A stretch of DNA of 64,000 bases from Aquiflexum sp041749095 (GTDB lineage Bacteria > Bacteroidota > Bacteroidia > Cytophagales > Cyclobacteriaceae), in contig NZ_JBGTCA010000429.1 of assembly GCF_041749095.1 (NCBI RefSeq), forward strand, positions 1 through 64,000, written 5' to 3'. Shown piece after piece: positions 17,089-26,063 of this stretch; the first letter of the stretch is position 1, and every line of letters begins with the position of its first letter. A model generated the notes under the pieces. The model saw only the letters and a list, made by a program, of their open reading frames with translations. It ran no database searches and was not told where the DNA came from. The position numbers and the translations under genes were made by a program.

Positions 17089-18009
17089 ATGAAAACCACC
17101 ATCAAACTTTTATTATTGGTCATTTTCCTAATCACTTCCGTTGATTCCCACGCACAGTTTGCAAAACAACTTCAGAAAGCGGCAGAAAGAGGAGTCGCCA
17201 GGGCTGTCGAAAGAAAAGTAGAAATTGAAATAGAAAAACTTGCCATGAGACAACTTAATAAGGTGTTTAAGGACGTTTATGGCACGGAGGATACAGGAAA
17301 AATTCCAGGCATGGATATAAAAAAAATACTGGAATCCATCGAGAATGATGTTGAAGTTGACGAATCTTATAATTTTACCGGTTATTCTATACTTGAAATG
17401 ACAGGGTTAGATGAAAAGGGTAAACCTATCGAACCTGTAATTTTAAAGGCATATTTATCAGAAGATTCAAATATCACAGGGATGGAATTTTCTGAACAAA
17501 ATAAGAAAACCAATGATACATATGTCATGATTTTTGATTTTAACAGGAGTATTTCTATTACTCTGTTTGAAAATGACGGTCAAAAAATGAGGATGGCTTA
17601 TGGATATGATTATGCTGCCATGAGTAAGTCAATAGACTTAGAAGAGGTAGAAGATGATCAAAATGTTTCTTTCCAAAAAACCGGAAATTCAAAAAATATT
17701 ATGGGCTATGATTGTGAAGAATACCTGATTGAGACAGATGAAAACATCACGAATTATTGGGTGACAAAAACTCCTATCACAGGTCAGGCTTCCTTTTGGG
17801 GGCAAAACAATCCATTTCTCACCGCAAGAATGAAGGATGTAAATCCTGGACTATTTGATAATCTTCCTGTAGGCAATATGATGGAAGCTTACATGAAAAG
17901 TAAAAAAGACAAAAGCATTATGGAGATGAAAGTGACTGACCTTAAGGAAGATCAACCAAAAAGTTTTCAAATGGAAGAATATCCAGGCATGGTGAATTTC
18001 ACAAAGTGA
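17089..18009 (+). CDS. Secreted DUF4412-like protein
   Basis: The 306-residue protein has a signal peptide (MKTTIKLLLLVIFLITSVDS, cleavage near SHA-QF), then a charged, likely helical region at about 25-80 (KAAERGVARAVERKVEIEIE) and a domain from about 120 to the end. That domain carries the pattern NIMGYDCEEYLIETDE followed by a WVT strand and an EMKVTDL strand. This arrangement, with a conserved Tyr-x-Cys-x-x-Tyr, resembles DUF4412 proteins of Bacteroidota. No enzymatic function is known. It stands alone between the RES module and folA. A TAACTTTA sequence 20 bases upstream could be a weak -7 element. Confidence 0.6.
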   Translation: MKTTIKLLLLVIFLITSVDSHAQFAKQLQKAAERGVARAVERKVEIEIEKLAMRQLNKVFKDVYGTEDTGKIPGMDIKKILESIENDVEVDESYNFTGYSILEMTGLDEKGKPIEPVILKAYLSEDSNITGMEFSEQNKKTNDTYVMIFDFNRSISITLFENDGQKMRMAYGYDYAAMSKSIDLEEVEDDQNVSFQKTGNSKNIMGYDCEEYLIETDENITNYWVTKTPITGQASFWGQNNPFLTARMKDVNPGLFDNLPVGNMMEAYMKSKKDKSIMEMKVTDLKEDQPKSFQMEEYPGMVNFTK

Positions 18010-18238
18010 TTTTACAAATAAAGATTTGAATTGAGTTTTAAAGCGAGCCGTTTGAATATAAATATAAATTTCAAAGAATCATATTACTCACCCGGATCCA
18101 TAGTTTGAAATACTATCCCATTGATACAGATTTTCCAAAGCATTTTGGATGTTTGGAACAATGGGATGTTTATTTAGAAAGATTAGATTTTTTGATTTGA
18201 TAAAGCTTAATAACTTCGCAGATAAACAATCCATTATT

Positions 18239-18742
18239 TTGAAAATTTCAATCATCGTAGCCAAAGCAAAGAATAACGTAATCGGTAAGGACAACCAATT
18301 GATTTGGAAACTCAGTTCCGATCTTAGATTATTTAAAAAACTGACCACCGGCCACCACATCATTATGGGTCGAAAAACTTATGATTCAGTTGGCAAACCC
18401 CTTCCCAATAGAACTTCAATTGTCATCACCAGAAACAGAGATTTGAAACTACCTGAAGGTCATTTTGTCTTTCATTCTTTCGAAGATGCAATTCAGCTAT
18501 GTATCAGCAAAAAAATAGAACAGCTATATATTATAGGTGGCGCAGAAATTTACCGGCAAGCCTTACCATTATGTGATGAACTCATTGTGACTGAAGTAGA
18601 TGCATATCCCCAAGGAGATGTATTTTTCCCTGAAATTGACCCAAATAAATGGCAAGAAATCTCCAGGGAACGTTTCCAAAGAGATGAAAAAAACGAATAT
18701 GATTTTGACTTTGTCATCTACAAACGAAATGATCAATTATAA
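18239..18742 (+). CDS. folA: Dihydrofolate reductase
   Basis: This enzyme reduces dihydrofolate to tetrahydrofolate with NADPH. Motifs are canonical: ISIIVAKAKNNVIGKDNQ at the start, IWKLSSDLRLFKKLT, IIMGRKTYDSVGKPLPNR, and the NADPH-binding YIIGGAEIYRQAL. The open frame extends upstream to an ATG at 18149, which would add 30 residues of non-conserved sequence. The family normally begins a few residues before ISIIVA, and the TTG at 18239 fits that, giving 167 residues. The 3' end overlaps cinA by 14 bases, so the two are probably co-transcribed. Confidence 0.93.
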   Translation: MKISIIVAKAKNNVIGKDNQLIWKLSSDLRLFKKLTTGHHIIMGRKTYDSVGKPLPNRTSIVITRNRDLKLPEGHFVFHSFEDAIQLCISKKIEQLYIIGGAEIYRQALPLCDELIVTEVDAYPQGDVFFPEIDPNKWQEISRERFQRDEKNEYDFDFVIYKRNDQL

Positions 18743-19994
18743 AGAAATAAAAGCTGAGATTTTGGCGATTGGAGATGAATTACTCTATGGTCAAATCATA
18801 GATACTAACAGCCATTGGATAAGTCAGGAACTTGACAAAATCGGTGTTCGGGTAGTTAGGAGAAGTACTGTAGGTGATTCTAGAGATTCAATTTTGACTG
18901 CATTTGGAGAAGCAGAAAAACGGGCTGATATCATTCTAATGACAGGAGGATTAGGCCCCACAAATGACGACTTGACCAAACCTTTATTGGCTGAATACTT
19001 TAATTGCAGCGTTGAATTGGTACCTGAAGCTTTAGAAGCAGTCCGGACATTTTTTGAAAAAAGAGGAAGGGAACTTACACCGATCAATGAACTTCAGGCA
19101 TATTTACCAACTAAATGCACCTATGTACCCAATGAGCTGGGAACGGCCCCGGGCATGTGGTTCAATGAAAACGGCAAAGTCTGGATGTCCATGCCCGGTG
19201 TCCCTCATGAAATGAAAAAACTCATGACTGACCATGTGATTCCGAAAATCAAAGAGATCTTTCCCCTCCCCAATATCTATCATAAAGTAATCAAGACTGT
19301 TGGCATAGGGGAAAGTTGGTTGGCTGATTTGATCAAAGATTGGGAAAAAAACCTTCCTATACACATCAAACTGGCATATTTACCATCTCTTGGTCAGGTA
19401 AAACTTCGCTTGACTGCTTTTGGGGAAGACAATGCAAAACTTCACGATGACGTTGAAAAAGAAATTGAAAAGGTCAAACCAATCATTGAAAAGTATATTT
19501 ACGGGTATAACAAAGAGACCCTTGAAGAATCTGTTGGGAGGCTCTTAAAACAACAAAATAAAAAAGTCGCTATTGCCGAAAGCTGCTCAGGTGGATATAT
19601 TTCCCATTTGTTGACAAGTATTGCCGGAAGCAGCGATTATTTTCAGGGCAGCCTAATCCCCTATCACAATCATTTTAAAAACAGACTGCTTGATGTGGAT
19701 TCTGAAACCTTGAAAGAGTTTGGTGCTGTAAGTGAAGAAACAGTAATTCAAATGTCCCAAAACATCCAAAAAATGTTTGAGGCTGATGTTGGACTTGCAA
19801 GTAGCGGTATTGCAGGACCTGGCGGAGGTTGGGTTGAAAAACCCGTAGGAACTGTTTGGATAGCTTGCGCCATGAAGGAGAAAACTGTCACAAAAAAATT
19901 ACAACTTACCCAGGACAGAATGCTAAATATTCAATTGACAGGGGTAGCAGTTTTGAATTTACTCAGACTATGTTTATTGAATAAAACAGAATAA
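18729..19994 (+). CDS. cinA: CinA-like protein (nicotinamide-nucleotide amidase family)
   Basis: I chose the ATG at 18729 (MINYKEIKAEILAIGDELL), because the longer frame from 18600 only reads through folA out of frame. The 421-residue protein has an N-terminal MoCF-binding-type domain (AEILAIGDELLYGQIIDTN, LMTGGLGPTNDDLT) and a C-terminal CinA amidohydrolase domain from about residue 265 (KVAIAESCSGGYISHLLTS, LASSGIAGPGGG). The family recycles NMN to NaMN and may also have ADP-ribose pyrophosphatase activity. It overlaps folA by 14 bases. Length and domains are standard for full-length CinA. Confidence 0.93.
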   Translation: MINYKEIKAEILAIGDELLYGQIIDTNSHWISQELDKIGVRVVRRSTVGDSRDSILTAFGEAEKRADIILMTGGLGPTNDDLTKPLLAEYFNCSVELVPEALEAVRTFFEKRGRELTPINELQAYLPTKCTYVPNELGTAPGMWFNENGKVWMSMPGVPHEMKKLMTDHVIPKIKEIFPLPNIYHKVIKTVGIGESWLADLIKDWEKNLPIHIKLAYLPSLGQVKLRLTAFGEDNAKLHDDVEKEIEKVKPIIEKYIYGYNKETLEESVGRLLKQQNKKVAIAESCSGGYISHLLTSIAGSSDYFQGSLIPYHNHFKNRLLDVDSETLKEFGAVSEETVIQMSQNIQKMFEADVGLASSGIAGPGGGWVEKPVGTVWIACAMKEKTVTKKLQLTQDRMLNIQLTGVAVLNLLRLCLLNKTE

Positions 19995-20077
19995 AAATTT
20001 TCAATGGGAGTTTTGTATTCGAAAAAATAAAATTTAATTTTAAAACTTGGAAATAAACCCAATTAAATAAAAGTAAC

Positions 20078-21379
20078 ATGGCTACTGTAGAAATGCTGAT
20101 GCCCAAGATGGGTGAGAGTATCATAGAAGGCACCATACTCACTTGGCTCAAAAAAGAAGGTGATAAGATTGAACAGGATGAATCTGTTCTTGAGGTAGCC
20201 ACTGATAAGGTGGACACTGAAGTCCCTGCTATTCATGGAGGAATTCTTACAAAAATACTTGCGCAGGAAGGTGAGGTAGTAGCAGTAGGTTCAGCCATTG
20301 CCCTTATCGAAACGGAAGGACAAGAAAACGGGCAAATTGAGCAAATCAAATTGACTACTGTATCTTCTAAAGAAGAATTGATGGAAGCTGCGCCGTCTAA
20401 AACTGCAACATTGATCTCCCCAACTGAAATTTTCAGCAGTTCAAACATTGCTGATGATAGATTCTATTCCCCATTGGTCTTAAGTATCGCAAAAGAGGAA
20501 AAGATAAGCAAAGAGGAGTTGGTTTCTATACCGGGAACTGGTAAAGACGGTCGGGTCACAAAACAGGACATGCTGACTTTTCTTAAAGAAAGAGAAAAAC
20601 CAAAGTCAGTTGGAGTTTCCACATCTCAAGCAGTATATATTCCTCAAAAAGTCGAAATGAGTATTTCTGCACATGATGAAATCTTGGAAATGGATCGGAT
20701 GCGCAAGATGATAGCACAAAGAATGGTGGATTCTAAAAGAATTTCGCCCCATGTGACTTCATTTGTAGAAGCTGATGTTACAAATATTGTTTTGTGGAGA
20801 AACAAAGTTAAAGACAGCTATAAAAAGAAGGAAGGTGAACCAATTACATTTACACCATTTTTCATACAGGCAGTTGCAAGAGCCATCAGGGATTTTCCTA
20901 TGATCAATATTTCTGTGGATGGCGATAAAATCATCAAAAGAAAAAACATCAATGTTGGGGTAGCAGTAGCCTTGCCAAGCGGAAATTTAATAGTGCCTGT
21001 AATCAAAAATGCAGACCAATTGAATCTAACGGGTTTATCCAAGAAAATAAATGACTTGGCGAACAGGGCAAGAGTCAATAAACTTTCACCCGACGAACTT
21101 GTTGGAGGAACTTACACTGTTTCCAACGTAGGATCATTTGGTAATGTCATGGGTACTCCCATTATCATGCAGCCACAGGTAGCAATCTTGGCAGTTGGCG
21201 CCATTCAAAAGAAACCTGCGGTAGTAGAAACACCAACCGGTGATATGATCGCAATAAGGCATAAGATGTTTCTTTCGCATTCATACGATCACAGGGTCGT
21301 AGATGGGTCTTTGGGAGGGATGTTTGTCAGAAGAGTTGCTGACTATCTTGAAGCTTTTGATTTGAATACAGAGATATAA
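20078..21379 (+). CDS. Dihydrolipoamide acyltransferase (E2) of a 2-oxoacid dehydrogenase complex
   Basis: The 433-residue protein has the three E2 parts in order. The N-terminal lipoyl domain has the lipoylated Lys44 in ATDKVDTE. A peripheral-subunit-binding domain lies at about 125-165 (SPLVLSIAKEEKISKEELVS, GKDGRVTKQD). The catalytic domain from about 205 ends in HSYDHRVVDG, with active-site His405 and the following Asp-Gly. Only one lipoyl domain is present. Neither E1 nor E3 genes are adjacent. The sequence fits the branched-chain/acetoin-type E2 group better than the succinyltransferase group by general pattern, but I cannot settle the substrate. The gene ends at a bidirectional terminator shared with the convergent kinase gene. 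Confidence 0.92.
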   Translation: MATVEMLMPKMGESIIEGTILTWLKKEGDKIEQDESVLEVATDKVDTEVPAIHGGILTKILAQEGEVVAVGSAIALIETEGQENGQIEQIKLTTVSSKEELMEAAPSKTATLISPTEIFSSSNIADDRFYSPLVLSIAKEEKISKEELVSIPGTGKDGRVTKQDMLTFLKEREKPKSVGVSTSQAVYIPQKVEMSISAHDEILEMDRMRKMIAQRMVDSKRISPHVTSFVEADVTNIVLWRNKVKDSYKKKEGEPITFTPFFIQAVARAIRDFPMINISVDGDKIIKRKNINVGVAVALPSGNLIVPVIKNADQLNLTGLSKKINDLANRARVNKLSPDELVGGTYTVSNVGSFGNVMGTPIIMQPQVAILAVGAIQKKPAVVETPTGDMIAIRHKMFLSHSYDHRVVDGSLGGMFVRRVADYLEAFDLNTEI

Positions 21380-21405
21380 AAAAAGAGGTCAACCGGCCTC
21401 TTTTT
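21380..21405. terminator. Bidirectional terminator between E2 and the hybrid kinase gene
   Basis: The stem AAAAGAGG/CCTCTTTT begins at the E2 stop codon, with A and T tracts on either side. Its right arm lies inside the last codons of the convergent kinase (Lys-Lys-Glu-Ala-Gly-stop), so the terminator is partly coding. Confidence 0.8.
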
Positions 21406-24283
21406 TATTGAGCTTCTTTTCTGCACACCTCTTGAAAATTTCCGCTAACTCTTTAAATTTCACAGGCTTTGTGAGGTAATCATTCATTCCAGCTTCCATG
21501 GCTCTGTCAACATCTTCTTGAAAAGCGTTTGCGGAAAGCCCTATAATTTCCACTGAGGTAGATCTCATTTTTTTTATATGCCTACATGCATCAAGACCAT
21601 TCATGACGGGCATTTGAATATCCATCAAAATCAGGTCAAAATCATTGATATTAGCCAAATTTACAGCTTCTTCACCATTGGAAGCTACTTGATAGGTATA
21701 TCCCAATTGTGACATCAGCATATCCATAAACCTGAGGTTAGTCCTGTTATCCTCAGCAATCATTACTTTCAGCGGGTATTTCTCCGCCATATTTTTCCAA
21801 TCCAATAAGGAACTATCCTCTTCAAAGCTTTCCTTACTGTAAATACTTTTCTGGTCATTCGAAATTTTTCCAAAGACTGAAAATGTAAATGTTGATCCAC
21901 TACCAAGAATACTCTTTATACTCAATTGCCCCCCCATCAATTCTATAAACTTATTCGAAATCGCAAGACCTAAACCTGTTCCTTGATGCTGTCGGGTATT
22001 ACTGCTATCGACTTGAACAAATGGCTTTGTCAGATCACTTATTTGATCTTTTGGAATGCCTATTCCCGTATCAGTTATTTCAAAATGAAGGATTATGCTT
22101 TTCTCTAAAATTTCTTCACCTGATATTTTAAGGTTGACTTTACCACCTTCCGGTGTGAATTTTATGGCATTACCTAAGATATTTATGAGAATCTGAATCA
22201 GTTTTTCCTTATCCAATTCCACATATTCAGGCATTATTGATTCAAATTGATAGCTGAAACTGATATTTTTCTCACTGACCAATCCTGAAAATATCCTTAA
22301 TGATTTTTCAATTTCATTTTTGAAATTGAAAACTTTTGTATTGAGGGACATCTCTCCAGCTTCAATTTTGGAATAATCAAGAATATCTTTAATGATATTG
22401 AGTAATGATTCTCCCGAATCCTTGATGATTTCCACATATTCTTTTTGAATCTTATCGAGTATTGTTTCTTCCAAAAGATTAATAATTCCCAGAAGGCCAT
22501 TCATGGGAGTCCTGATTTCATGACTCATGTTTGCCAAAAACTCTGATTTTGCTTTATTGGATTGCTCTGCGGACAACATTGCTTCTTGGAGGCCCTTTTC
22601 CCACAATTTCTGTGCAGTGATATCTCTTGCCATCGAAATGATTCTGCCTTCGTCAAGCTTGAATATTCTAACTTCAAATATCCTTTTCCCAATGGTTAGC
22701 ATCAACTCAAACTCCATAGTCTGCAACTTTGCTGTTTGAACCACTTTGGTAAATAACGCCATCATTTCTCTGTTCAATGGATCAGGCAGCACATTGAGTA
22801 AGGTTTTTCCCATGGAATCCGAAGCAGGATAAAGCAACAAACTTTCGTCCTGAACATAATAATCTAAAAAAACACCTTCATTATTATAAATAAAAATCAA
22901 GTCTGGAAGACTGTTTAATACTGCCCTAAGTCGGTTTTCGCTTTTTATCAATTTTTGTTCAGACTCGAATTTCTCATTGATATCTGTACAAATCCCTACA
23001 TTACCCAAATACTCACCCCCTTCATTGTAAAGTAGCTTTTCAAATACTCGGACAACAATTATCTCTCCATTGCTTTTTATGAATTTGATCTCTGTTGTAA
23101 TTACTTCTTTCTTTTCACTAATTGAATCCTTGATGATTTTATTTAGTATCAGTTTATCATCACTATGGATATAATCTTTAAAATTTCTTACAAAATCTTT
23201 TTTTGTATAGCCTAAAACATTAAAAACCTCCTCACTCACTTTGGTCATCACCCCCTTAGCATCCTGGAAATAGATAAATCCTTTGGATTCCTGCAATAAA
23301 AGTGTTTGTCTTCTAAAAAGCTCCTCGATTTCCTCAGAGCTTTTAGATAGTAAATCATTGGCATATTGGGTATTTTTTATAAACTTAAACAGGATCAAAA
23401 TCACTAATGCCAATAAAACCAGAAGCCCTAAGAGTAGGTAGAAATAAGCACTATAAACCACAAATCCCAAAAAAGTAATGTCTTGGATAAAAACAACAGC
23501 GAACTTTTTATCATTGGTAGGAAGATTGAAAGGATATTGGTGGACAAGTACTTTTAATTTCTCAGGTGAATCAATAGAACTTATAAAACCAATGTAATCT
23601 CCTTTTAAACCTTCATCAACATTTCGTGAAATATCTGATAGTATCCCACCTTCAAAAATGTAGTTCCCAAATTGTTGTTCTAAACCTAGAGTAAGAAACT
23701 CCCCATCATTGTAAATGAATTTATCCCCAGACTTGCCCAAATAATAATTCGCTAATTTGTATACAAAAAACCTATCTAAATTAGTTTTGACGGTTATTCC
23801 AACACCTTTGTTTGGATTTGACAATACCAGTTCATTTTTGTTTTGAGGAACTTGTGAATAATTTTCAAACGTAGTTCTCAAAAAATTATTTTGATCGTCA
23901 AAGTGAAAAGAAACTGTCTTATTTGGGAATGTAACCACAATCGTATCCAATACATCTCTATGGTTATTGAAAATCCTTCTTGCTCTTTTTTCAAAAGCAA
24001 GCTCTTCATTTGAAGTTCGTTCGTAAGTCCAGGGTTCAAGGTTGTTTACTAAAAATAGCATGTCCTCATACATAAAAGTGAAATCATTTTGGATATCCTT
24101 AGCGGCGAGTTCCACTTGCTTGGAAAAAGTTTGTTTTCTAGAGTTGATTTGGTTTTCTTTTAAAACATTAAAAAAACTATATGATAAAAAAAGCACTAAA
24201 AAGATCACAGCAATTCCAATGGCTACAAACCACCTGTAATACGCTTTACTTAAAGAAAAAGAAGAATAAAGATTTGATTTCAT
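21389..24283 (-). CDS. Membrane-bound hybrid histidine kinase with receiver domain
   Basis: The 964-residue protein has a transmembrane helix at about 17-38, a periplasmic region to about 275, a second helix at about 280-310 (YLLLGLLVLLALVILIL), two PAS domains at about 335-450 and 460-575, HisKA with His588 (ANMSHEIRTPMN), an HATPase domain (NILGNAIKF, DTGIGIP, HQGTGLGL) and a receiver with Asp888 (LILMDIQMPVMNG). The periplasmic part is double-Cache-like in length and in its YNDGEFLTLG type of strands. The gene starts within the stop codon of a lipoprotein that also looks like a Cache sensor, so the two probably work together. No output regulator is adjacent. Confidence 0.93.
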   Translation of the reverse strand: MKSNLYSSFSLSKAYYRWFVAIGIAVIFLVLFLSYSFFNVLKENQINSRKQTFSKQVELAAKDIQNDFTFMYEDMLFLVNNLEPWTYERTSNEELAFEKRARRIFNNHRDVLDTIVVTFPNKTVSFHFDDQNNFLRTTFENYSQVPQNKNELVLSNPNKGVGITVKTNLDRFFVYKLANYYLGKSGDKFIYNDGEFLTLGLEQQFGNYIFEGGILSDISRNVDEGLKGDYIGFISSIDSPEKLKVLVHQYPFNLPTNDKKFAVVFIQDITFLGFVVYSAYFYLLLGLLVLLALVILILFKFIKNTQYANDLLSKSSEEIEELFRRQTLLLQESKGFIYFQDAKGVMTKVSEEVFNVLGYTKKDFVRNFKDYIHSDDKLILNKIIKDSISEKKEVITTEIKFIKSNGEIIVVRVFEKLLYNEGGEYLGNVGICTDINEKFESEQKLIKSENRLRAVLNSLPDLIFIYNNEGVFLDYYVQDESLLLYPASDSMGKTLLNVLPDPLNREMMALFTKVVQTAKLQTMEFELMLTIGKRIFEVRIFKLDEGRIISMARDITAQKLWEKGLQEAMLSAEQSNKAKSEFLANMSHEIRTPMNGLLGIINLLEETILDKIQKEYVEIIKDSGESLLNIIKDILDYSKIEAGEMSLNTKVFNFKNEIEKSLRIFSGLVSEKNISFSYQFESIMPEYVELDKEKLIQILINILGNAIKFTPEGGKVNLKISGEEILEKSIILHFEITDTGIGIPKDQISDLTKPFVQVDSSNTRQHQGTGLGLAISNKFIELMGGQLSIKSILGSGSTFTFSVFGKISNDQKSIYSKESFEEDSSLLDWKNMAEKYPLKVMIAEDNRTNLRFMDMLMSQLGYTYQVASNGEEAVNLANINDFDLILMDIQMPVMNGLDACRHIKKMRSTSVEIIGLSANAFQEDVDRAMEAGMNDYLTKPVKFKELAEIFKRCAEKKLNKKEAG

Positions 24284-25284
24284 TGTAGTTCCAAATCAAG
24301 CATAAACCAATTAAGGCGTTCAATCCTTTTTGCCCTGATGATCATTTTTTCCACGTCATCACCTAGCGTATATTTCTTTTCTCCTGCCAATATAATGTCT
24401 GAGGCCATTTTTCTAACTTCTCTACTTTTACTTTTGAACAAATTAAAATCTTCGACCCTATAACTATCAGAAGTGATTGTCTGTGTATAGGTGTGATTTT
24501 TTAAAGGAGGTAGAGAAAGGGCCTCGATGGCTTTATTTTTTCCTGCAACCACAGTTCCTGTTGCATCCACTATCAACAAAATTTTATTTGATTTATTGAT
24601 ATATGATTCAACTATGTTATTGATAGTTATATCAAATGCCATAACCATCATCAATTTGTTTTCATGGTAAACAGGTTGTAAAAGGGAAATCATCCATCCT
24701 CTACCTACTGGATCAACATAGATATCTTTTACCCATACTGTGCTTTTGGAGGGATTGTGCGCTTCATCTGCTTCATAATAAAAATTGAAAGAAGTAAGGT
24801 CAAGATCCGGCTCCAGCATGTTGTACACATCATAAGGAGGATAAAGTCTGTTTAATTGTGCAGAGGAATTAAAATACACTTGTGAGACCACACTCCTTTT
24901 CCGCACAATATCTTTGAATATACTATCAAGTGGATTGGTAACATATATCATTTCCATCACCATATCAAGGTCCTGTTCCAATTCCGGTATGTATAGGGTA
25001 CTTAAAGATGAGTCAGCACCTGAACCTGCATTTGCTGCGACACCTTTAATCAGGTATTTTGATTTATCTGCTTTTGATATCCATTCCTCCTTATGTTCAA
25101 ATAACTCCTCTGTAAACTTTCCCAAATTGATGATTTCATCTTCAAGTTCTTTAAGGTCATAGTCCATAAGCGAAGCCATTGCTTCAAGCTCCAACCAATG
25201 TTGAGAACTTTCTATAGAATCGGTGCGATTGCAGGAACAAACTACCACCACAGAAAATAAAACTATAAATCCAGAAATCTTCAT
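24280..25284 (-). CDS. Cache-like sensor lipoprotein paired with a hybrid kinase
   Basis: The 334-residue protein has a lipoprotein signal (MKISGFIVLFSVVVVCSC, Cys18, with Cys16 also possible). It has a long helical stretch at about 25-70, then a Cache/PDC-like domain. This shows VYFNSSAQLNRLYPPYDVYN, a WVKDIYVDPVGRGWMISLLQ strand pair and VMAFDITINNIV, the order seen in double-Cache domains of chemoreceptors and kinases. There is no kinase, methyl-accepting or other output domain. It overlaps the following hybrid kinase gene by four bases (ATGA), so stoichiometric co-production is likely. I infer a ligand-binding partner anchored in the envelope that signals through the kinase. Confidence 0.75.
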   Translation of the reverse strand: MKISGFIVLFSVVVVCSCNRTDSIESSQHWLELEAMASLMDYDLKELEDEIINLGKFTEELFEHKEEWISKADKSKYLIKGVAANAGSGADSSLSTLYIPELEQDLDMVMEMIYVTNPLDSIFKDIVRKRSVVSQVYFNSSAQLNRLYPPYDVYNMLEPDLDLTSFNFYYEADEAHNPSKSTVWVKDIYVDPVGRGWMISLLQPVYHENKLMMVMAFDITINNIVESYINKSNKILLIVDATGTVVAGKNKAIEALSLPPLKNHTYTQTITSDSYRVEDFNLFKSKSREVRKMASDIILAGEKKYTLGDDVEKMIIRAKRIERLNWFMLDLELQ

Positions 25285-25311
25285 AATCGAACTTTAGGTA
25301 ATGGCCTAAAG

Positions 25312-25551
25312 CTAAAGATTTTCAAGCTTTTTTTGAAAAGTTTGTCCCATTTCTTTAAATCTTTGGATTACTCCTCTAAAAAATTCCCCCTCATAAAACC
25401 CTTCTAATTCCGACTCCTCATGGATGTCAGTTTCAGGGATTTTAAAGGTCTGTTCCATTGGACCAAATTCAAATTTGATCAGGTATTTATTGTTCCATGA
25501 AAAAACTGAAATACGAACCTCCTCTTTAGTTAATTCTTTCACTACTCTCAT
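25312..25551 (-). CDS. Small conserved-looking protein coupled to OsmC
   Basis: The 79-residue protein has no signal or membrane segment. It appears to be a small beta-rich fold followed by a C-terminal helix (GVIQRFKEMGQTFQKKLE). I do not recognise a family. Its start overlaps the OsmC-family stop by four bases, which argues for a real gene with coupled translation and perhaps a joint role. Codon use and composition look like the neighbours by eye. Confidence 0.6.
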   Translation of the reverse strand: MRVVKELTKEEVRISVFSWNNKYLIKFEFGPMEQTFKIPETDIHEESELEGFYEGEFFRGVIQRFKEMGQTFQKKLENL

Positions 25552-25964
25552 AAAGGTCGTTTTACTTTTGTAGTAAATGTGATATTGGATTTCAATGAAT
25601 TAGCAACTGAGCAATATTTGTCTACAGAAAGGGCAACTACTTTTTTAAATTCTTCCTCTGTTGCATCTGGAGAAACAATAACAAAATTCAAAACAATATC
25701 TGTATAAAATGCTGGAACACCATCATTTCTGGTCCCTTCAATATCAATATAAAAATCATCAATGGTTTTTCTTTTCTTTCTCATCATCAGGACCGCGTCC
25801 ACAGCAGAACACCCTCCTAAGGCCGAAAGTAATAAGTCCATGGGAGATTGGGCTTTTTTTTCCGGTGCGTCATACATATCAATATCCACCTTATTTCCTT
25901 GAAGGTTTGTAGCTTCATATTCAAAATCCCCCTTCATTCTGACGGTAACGTTTCTTTTGCTCAT
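25548..25964 (-). CDS. OsmC-family peroxiredoxin-like protein
   Basis: The 138-residue protein has the OsmC/Ohr fold. It shows an N-terminal beta strand, SPMDLLLSALGGCSAVDAVL with the first redox Cys, and DKYCSVANSLKSNITF with the second Cys. The spacing fits the YhfA/OsmC-like group that acts on organic peroxides or other thiol-reactive compounds. It is cytosolic, with no signal peptide. It is translated together with a 79-residue unknown protein (ATGA overlap). The gap to icmF upstream contains AT-rich inverted repeats and no clear promoter. Confidence 0.88.
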   Translation of the reverse strand: MSKRNVTVRMKGDFEYEATNLQGNKVDIDMYDAPEKKAQSPMDLLLSALGGCSAVDAVLMMRKKRKTIDDFYIDIEGTRNDGVPAFYTDIVLNFVIVSPDATEEEFKKVVALSVDKYCSVANSLKSNITFTTKVKRPL

Positions 25965-25986
25965 TTTTATTTAATTTAAAGATTCG

Positions 25987-26060
25987 AAAATTGAAAAATT
26001 GAAAGAATAACATCAAAACCCGGGTCTACAATTTTCCAATTTTATAATTTTTCAATTTTT
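25987..26060. repeat. AT-rich inverted repeat between icmF and the OsmC gene
   Basis: AAAATTGAAAAATTG on the left is matched by AATTTTTCAATTTT on the right with one or two mismatches. The two arms are separated by about 45 bases that include CCCGGG. It could act as a weak terminator for icmF or may be chance in AT-rich DNA. Confidence 0.35.
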
Positions 26061-26063
26061 AAT

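Noticed and set aside
18149..18238. N-terminal extension of dihydrofolate reductase
   Set aside because: The 30 extra residues match no family feature; the TTG at 18239 gives the usual length and start.
18600..18728. Upstream extension of cinA
   Set aside because: It lies inside folA in another frame; the ATG at 18729 fits the conserved start of CinA.
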